Below are positions 12,535-14,528 of a stretch of DNA of 14,528 nucleotides, one piece after another (positions within the stretch are counted from its first letter, which is position 1; each line of letters starts with the position of its first letter). Below the pieces are notes generated by a model. The model saw nothing but the letters and a program-made list of their open reading frames with translations. It did not search any database and had not been told where the DNA came from. Source of the stretch: JAUSEW01 sp964414015 (GTDB lineage: Bacteria; Patescibacteriota; Microgenomatia; Levybacterales; UBA12049); contig CAYPUE010000018.1 in the NCBI GenBank assembly GCA_964414015.1, positions 1 through 14,528 of the forward strand, in the 5' to 3' direction. A program made the position numbers and the translations under genes.

Positions 12535-13135
12535 ATGATTACGGAAAGGTCTGCTGCCGGACAAAAAGACCAGCCACTGCCTTTGGATTCAGCTTTAGCT
12601 CTTCGTGATAGAGTTGTTACAAGAATAAGTTCCGCCGTACAGGAATTGGTTCCCGGAAAAGAACCGTTAGATCCACAGGATATTTTTATCCCTTCCATTC
12701 GTAAAACCCCTTATGACGTAGGAACAGAAGAAGTTTTGAGAAAAGTTGGTTTGGCAGATGGTTTCTCTGTTATCTTTATTAGAGATAGAGACAGCCAAGC
12801 AATAGGAGAAAACGAGATCTATATTCAGGGGCTTGAGTCTATTCCTAGTGATTCATGGTCTTCGCAGAAAACACGACAGAGATTTTTTGTAAGACTGGAT
12901 CTGCGAAAATTAATTCTAGGGCCTCTTCTATATGTAGATTTGGAGTATATGAATATCCGTGTCCCAAGAAGCGTGTTTATTGTAAACAATTCAAGATATG
13001 AAAGTAAAGATGTTCCTTTGGGGATTGCGGGAGCATCGTCTCAGGGAAATAAGATAAATTCAACAGAGGATGGTGTATTGTTGTTGGTTGGTGACAAAGA
13101 TAAAGTTAGATTCTCGTCTTTAATCTTGCCGGCTG
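12535..13135 (+). CDS. Hypothetical protein, 5' part before gap
   Basis: About 200 residues are visible before the gap. I do not recognise it. It has no signal peptide. The N-terminus (MITERSAAGQKDQPLPLDSALALRDRVV) leads into a helix (TRISSAVQELV), followed by a mixed region with DGFSVIFIRDRD, a strand-rich part around RFFVRLDLRKLILGPLLYVDLEYMNIRVPRSVFIVN, and an end in GVLLLVGDKDKVRFSSLILPA. The start is Met at 12535, 22 bases after the previous stop and 7 bases from the -10 box; the longer form from 12418 would overlap the previous gene by about 95 bases and carry a reading that looks like noise. It probably continues in the 13236-13727 part, though in a different apparent frame because the gap size is unknown. 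Confidence 0.7.
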
Positions 13136-13235
13136 NNNNNNNNNNNNNNNNNNNNNNNNNNNNNNNNNNNNNNNNNNNNNNNNNNNNNNNNNNNNNNNNN
13201 NNNNNNNNNNNNNNNNNNNNNNNNNNNNNNNNNNN
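13136..13235. other. Assembly gap of 100 N
   Basis: Exactly 100 N, so the true size is unknown. For one gene to run through it, the true gap length would have to leave remainder 2 on division by 3; 100 leaves remainder 1. Confidence 0.98.
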
Positions 13236-13727
13236 AAAAAAGGAGTTAAAGTTGCCTCTTTTGGCGAAGCGGGTACAGATGTGGAAATCCAGACTCAAGA
13301 TAATAGAAAAATAGTTCTCGATTTCAACGGACTCCAGAGAGGAGAATTGGCATCAATCTGCAAAAATAATAAATTTAACCTTCGCGGTTTGGCAAGCTGT
13401 TTTAAAGGAGGAGCGAGCGCAGACAAGCTTTCCCTAGAGGTTTTTTTGACAGACAAGAATGAATTAAAGATTAGCGGCAGAATACTTTCTTTCGATGCAG
13501 GAAAAAATGATTGGATTGATTCCTTGCCCTATCTTGGCCCAAACCTGTACCCACATTATGCAGAGGCGATCAGAAATCTTCTTAATAATCCTCTTGCGAT
13601 TTTACCTTTCTTTTTCGGACAATTAAAAACTCCGGAAAACAATCCTTTGAGCGCTGTGATTTCGCCAAATAGGGGAAATACTACATTTCATCAGGAAAGA
13701 CGGTTCCATCCAAGACCTTTTTGGTAA
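13236..13727 (+). CDS. Hypothetical protein, 3' part after gap
   Basis: The open frame begins at the edge of the gap (KKGVKVASFGEAGTDVEIQ) and runs 163 codons to a TAA at 13725. The strand-rich start, VEIQTQDNRKIVLDFNGL, is followed by a section with two cysteines (LASICKNNKFNLRGLASCFKGG) and a C-terminal part, LPYLGPNLYPHYAEAIRNLLNNPLAILPFFFGQL, then a linker rich in N, P and R. The ATG at 13281 lies inside this frame and is unlikely to be the start. It most likely belongs to the gene that begins at 12535. Beyond the TAA the same frame stays open to 13904 with protein-like sequence, so the stop may be a mutation or an error. No family is recognised. Confidence 0.65.
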   Translation, partial: KKGVKVASFGEAGTDVEIQTQDNRKIVLDFNGLQRGELASICKNNKFNLRGLASCFKGGASADKLSLEVFLTDKNELKISGRILSFDAGKNDWIDSLPYLGPNLYPHYAEAIRNLLNNPLAILPFFFGQLKTPENNPLSAVISPNRGNTTFHQERRFHPRPFW

Positions 13728-13904
13728 AACGAACAACTTCCTCCATCAGCATATCAACAGCTCACTGGAGGGGGTGCGGAACAAAATTCAGGACTAATCT
13801 TTGCTAGGCATGAAAAAACTCCGGAAGAAATAGCTGCCGAGAAAAAAAGATACCGAGCACGGAAAGCCCAAAAAAGAAACAAAAAGAAACACGGAAAGAA
13901 ATAA
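13728..13904 (+). pseudogene. In-frame continuation after a stop codon (basic tail)
   Basis: After the TAA at 13725-13727 the same frame continues without a stop for 58 codons to the TAA at 13902-13904. It reads as a Gln/Gly-rich linker followed by a Lys/Arg/Glu-rich tail (EKTPEEIAAEKKRYRARK and onward). No start codon lies at its beginning, so it is unlikely to be an independent gene. A hairpin at 13909-13926 follows the second stop. The simplest reading is that the original gene ended at 13904 and the TAA is a nonsense mutation, a strain variant or an error. Confidence 0.45.
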
Positions 13905-13908
13905 TTTA

Positions 13909-13926
13909 TTGGGGAAAATTCCCCAA
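13909..13926 (+). terminator. Palindrome after the 13904 stop, weak terminator candidate
   Basis: TTGGGGAA (13909-13916), AA, TTCCCCAA (13919-13926). A T run does not follow on the plus strand, so intrinsic termination is uncertain. Its position just after the second stop supports that stop as the real 3' end of the gene. Confidence 0.35.
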
Positions 13927-13957
13927 ACCCATCCCGTGGAATCATTAATTTTGGGTA

Positions 13958-13986
13958 TTGCGAATAAATAGTAAACTTTGTACAGT
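13958..13986 (+). promoter_or_regulatory. Promoter of the coiled-coil gene, leaderless type
   Basis: TTGCGA (13958-13963), 17-base spacer, TACAGT (13981-13986), 6 bases to the ATG at 13993. A TAAACT at 13972-13977 is an alternative -10 box. Confidence 0.45.
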
Positions 13987-13992
13987 CTAATT

Positions 13993-14325
13993 ATGTTAAC
14001 GAAAAACGATTTGTCGTCAATTCAAAAACTTGTAAAGGGAGAGGTACGGGGTGCGGAAAAAAGACTTGGCGGCAAAATAGCCAAAGTACGGGAAAACGTG
14101 CAAAGCGTTGAGGAGAAACTTGGTTTTGCAATAACCAAAGTTCAGCAGAACGTGCAGGCTGCTGAAAAAAGCCTTAGCGCTAAAATAGATAGAGTTGATA
14201 GGAAAGTAGATAAAGTTCAAGAGTCAGTAGGTGTTGTTCAGAGCGTTGTGGTGGAGCATTATGGCAAATTGGAGCAGAGAGTAACAGGTATAGAAGAAGA
14301 ACTAAATATCCCCAAAAATTTATAG
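13993..14325 (+). CDS. Coiled-coil protein with internal repeats
   Basis: A 110-residue protein that is almost entirely a predicted coiled coil. After MLTKNDLSSIQKLVKGEV it carries an 18-residue unit seen twice (KVRENVQSVEEKLGFAIT and KVQQNVQAAEKSLSAKID), followed by a more diverged third segment with DRVDRKVDKVQESV. Hydrophobic residues recur at heptad spacing. It ends in GKLEQRVTGIEEELNIPKNL. There is no membrane helix or catalytic motif, so an oligomerising or scaffolding role is all that can be suggested. Small proteins with an MLTKxDLxxI start and this kind of helix are frequent in Patescibacteria (recollection, not checked). The start is the ATG at 13993, because a TTG at 13978 would lie upstream of the expected transcription start. 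Confidence 0.75.
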   Translation: MLTKNDLSSIQKLVKGEVRGAEKRLGGKIAKVRENVQSVEEKLGFAITKVQQNVQAAEKSLSAKIDRVDRKVDKVQESVGVVQSVVVEHYGKLEQRVTGIEEELNIPKNL

Positions 14326-14463
14326 AAAGAGAAAATTTCCTCAAACCTGCAATGAATCTATCGAATGGAATCTCGTGCTTTTACTCCCGATGTGTCGCCT
14401 CATTCCCACACCCGATGTGGATAGTTTTAATTCCGTCTTTGGGATTCTAGGTGTCGGTTTTTC

Positions 14464-14472
14464 TGCTATAAT
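14464..14472 (+). promoter_or_regulatory. Extended -10 promoter of the last gene
   Basis: TGC followed by consensus TATAAT (14467-14472). The ATG at 14491 is 18 bases downstream, so this gene would have a short leader of about 10 bases, unlike most others here. Confidence 0.55.
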
Positions 14473-14490
14473 AGGGTTTACCCAAATTTT

Positions 14491-14528
14491 ATGTTATCCG
14501 ATATACCAAATTCACAGAAAGTTACCGT
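14491..14528 (+). CDS. Start of a gene cut by the window end
   Basis: ATG at 14491 opens a frame (MLSDIPNSQKVT) that runs off the window. Only 12 residues are visible, too few to assign a family. A consensus extended -10 box lies upstream. No other start fits the spacing. Confidence 0.5.
   Translation, partial: MLSDIPNSQKVT

Noticed and set aside
14406..14420. Hairpin CCACA-CCCGA-TGTGG as a terminator of the coiled-coil gene.
   Set aside because: The stem is only 5 bp and no T tract follows.
14352..14450. 32-codon ORF before the last gene.
   Set aside because: It has no promoter at the right distance, contains a short direct repeat (CCCGATGTG at 14386 and 14411), and looks non-coding.
1..14528. 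CRISPR array, tRNA, rRNA or transposase genes.
   Set aside because: No regularly spaced repeats, cloverleaf sequences or transposase motifs were seen on either strand.

Overview
The window looks like a stretch of a Candidate Phyla Radiation (Patescibacteria) chromosome, most likely of the Microgenomates type. This is an inference from gene content: short, lineage-style hypothetical proteins, a DUF5660-like protein, a VanW-domain protein, an L,D-transpeptidase and a membrane-anchored propeller-like protein beside a few ordinary housekeeping genes. Base composition is moderately AT-rich, TGA is used as a normal stop, and two runs of exactly 100 N (6742-6841 and 13136-13235) show that this is a scaffold joined across gaps of unknown size.

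Layout. 95-2622 is a tight operon: PRPP synthetase (prs), recombination mediator recR (ATGA overlap) and a large hypothetical protein. 2693-3641 holds two small hypothetical genes, each with its own promoter. 3659-5826 pairs cysteinyl-tRNA synthetase (cysS) with a class I methyltransferase. 5850 onward is a TerC-like DUF475 membrane protein whose 3' end lies in the first gap. 6842-8120 is an accessory segment: a RelB/RelE-type toxin-antitoxin pair and an orphan gene, bracketed by a 24-bp direct repeat. 8121-9412 is an SDR oxidoreductase coupled to a membrane PH-domain protein. A VanW-like exported protein is the only clear minus-strand gene. It ends one base from the PH-domain gene and shares a promoter region with an unrecognised 247-residue protein. 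11199-12512 carries an L,D-transpeptidase and a membrane-anchored propeller-like protein. 12535-13904 is a long hypothetical gene broken by the second gap and by an in-frame stop. 13993-14325 is a coiled-coil protein, and a new gene starts at 14491.

The strongest signal across the window is how genes start. Thirteen genes have a -10 hexamer only 6-9 bases before the ATG, often with a TGn extension and a -35 box about 17 bases further upstream. Their mRNAs should therefore start at or almost at the start codon (leaderless). Genes inside operons follow by overlap or very short spacing, without Shine-Dalgarno sequences. The toxin-antitoxin operon is the exception: it has a consensus promoter with a palindrome in the spacer, a real leader and a GAGG ribosome-binding site, which fits recent acquisition.

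Other structure not explained by gene calls: a GC-rich nested palindrome inserted in frame into cysS; an AT-rich repeat inside recR; an identical 16-bp promoter motif shared by two genes and nearly matched in a third; and a 284-bp intergenic region (10915-11198) with four palindromes, a tandem repeat and its own extended -10 box, which may encode a structured RNA. I did not find an obviously new multi-gene system. The flanked accessory segment and the palindrome-rich intergenic region are the best candidates for something undescribed.
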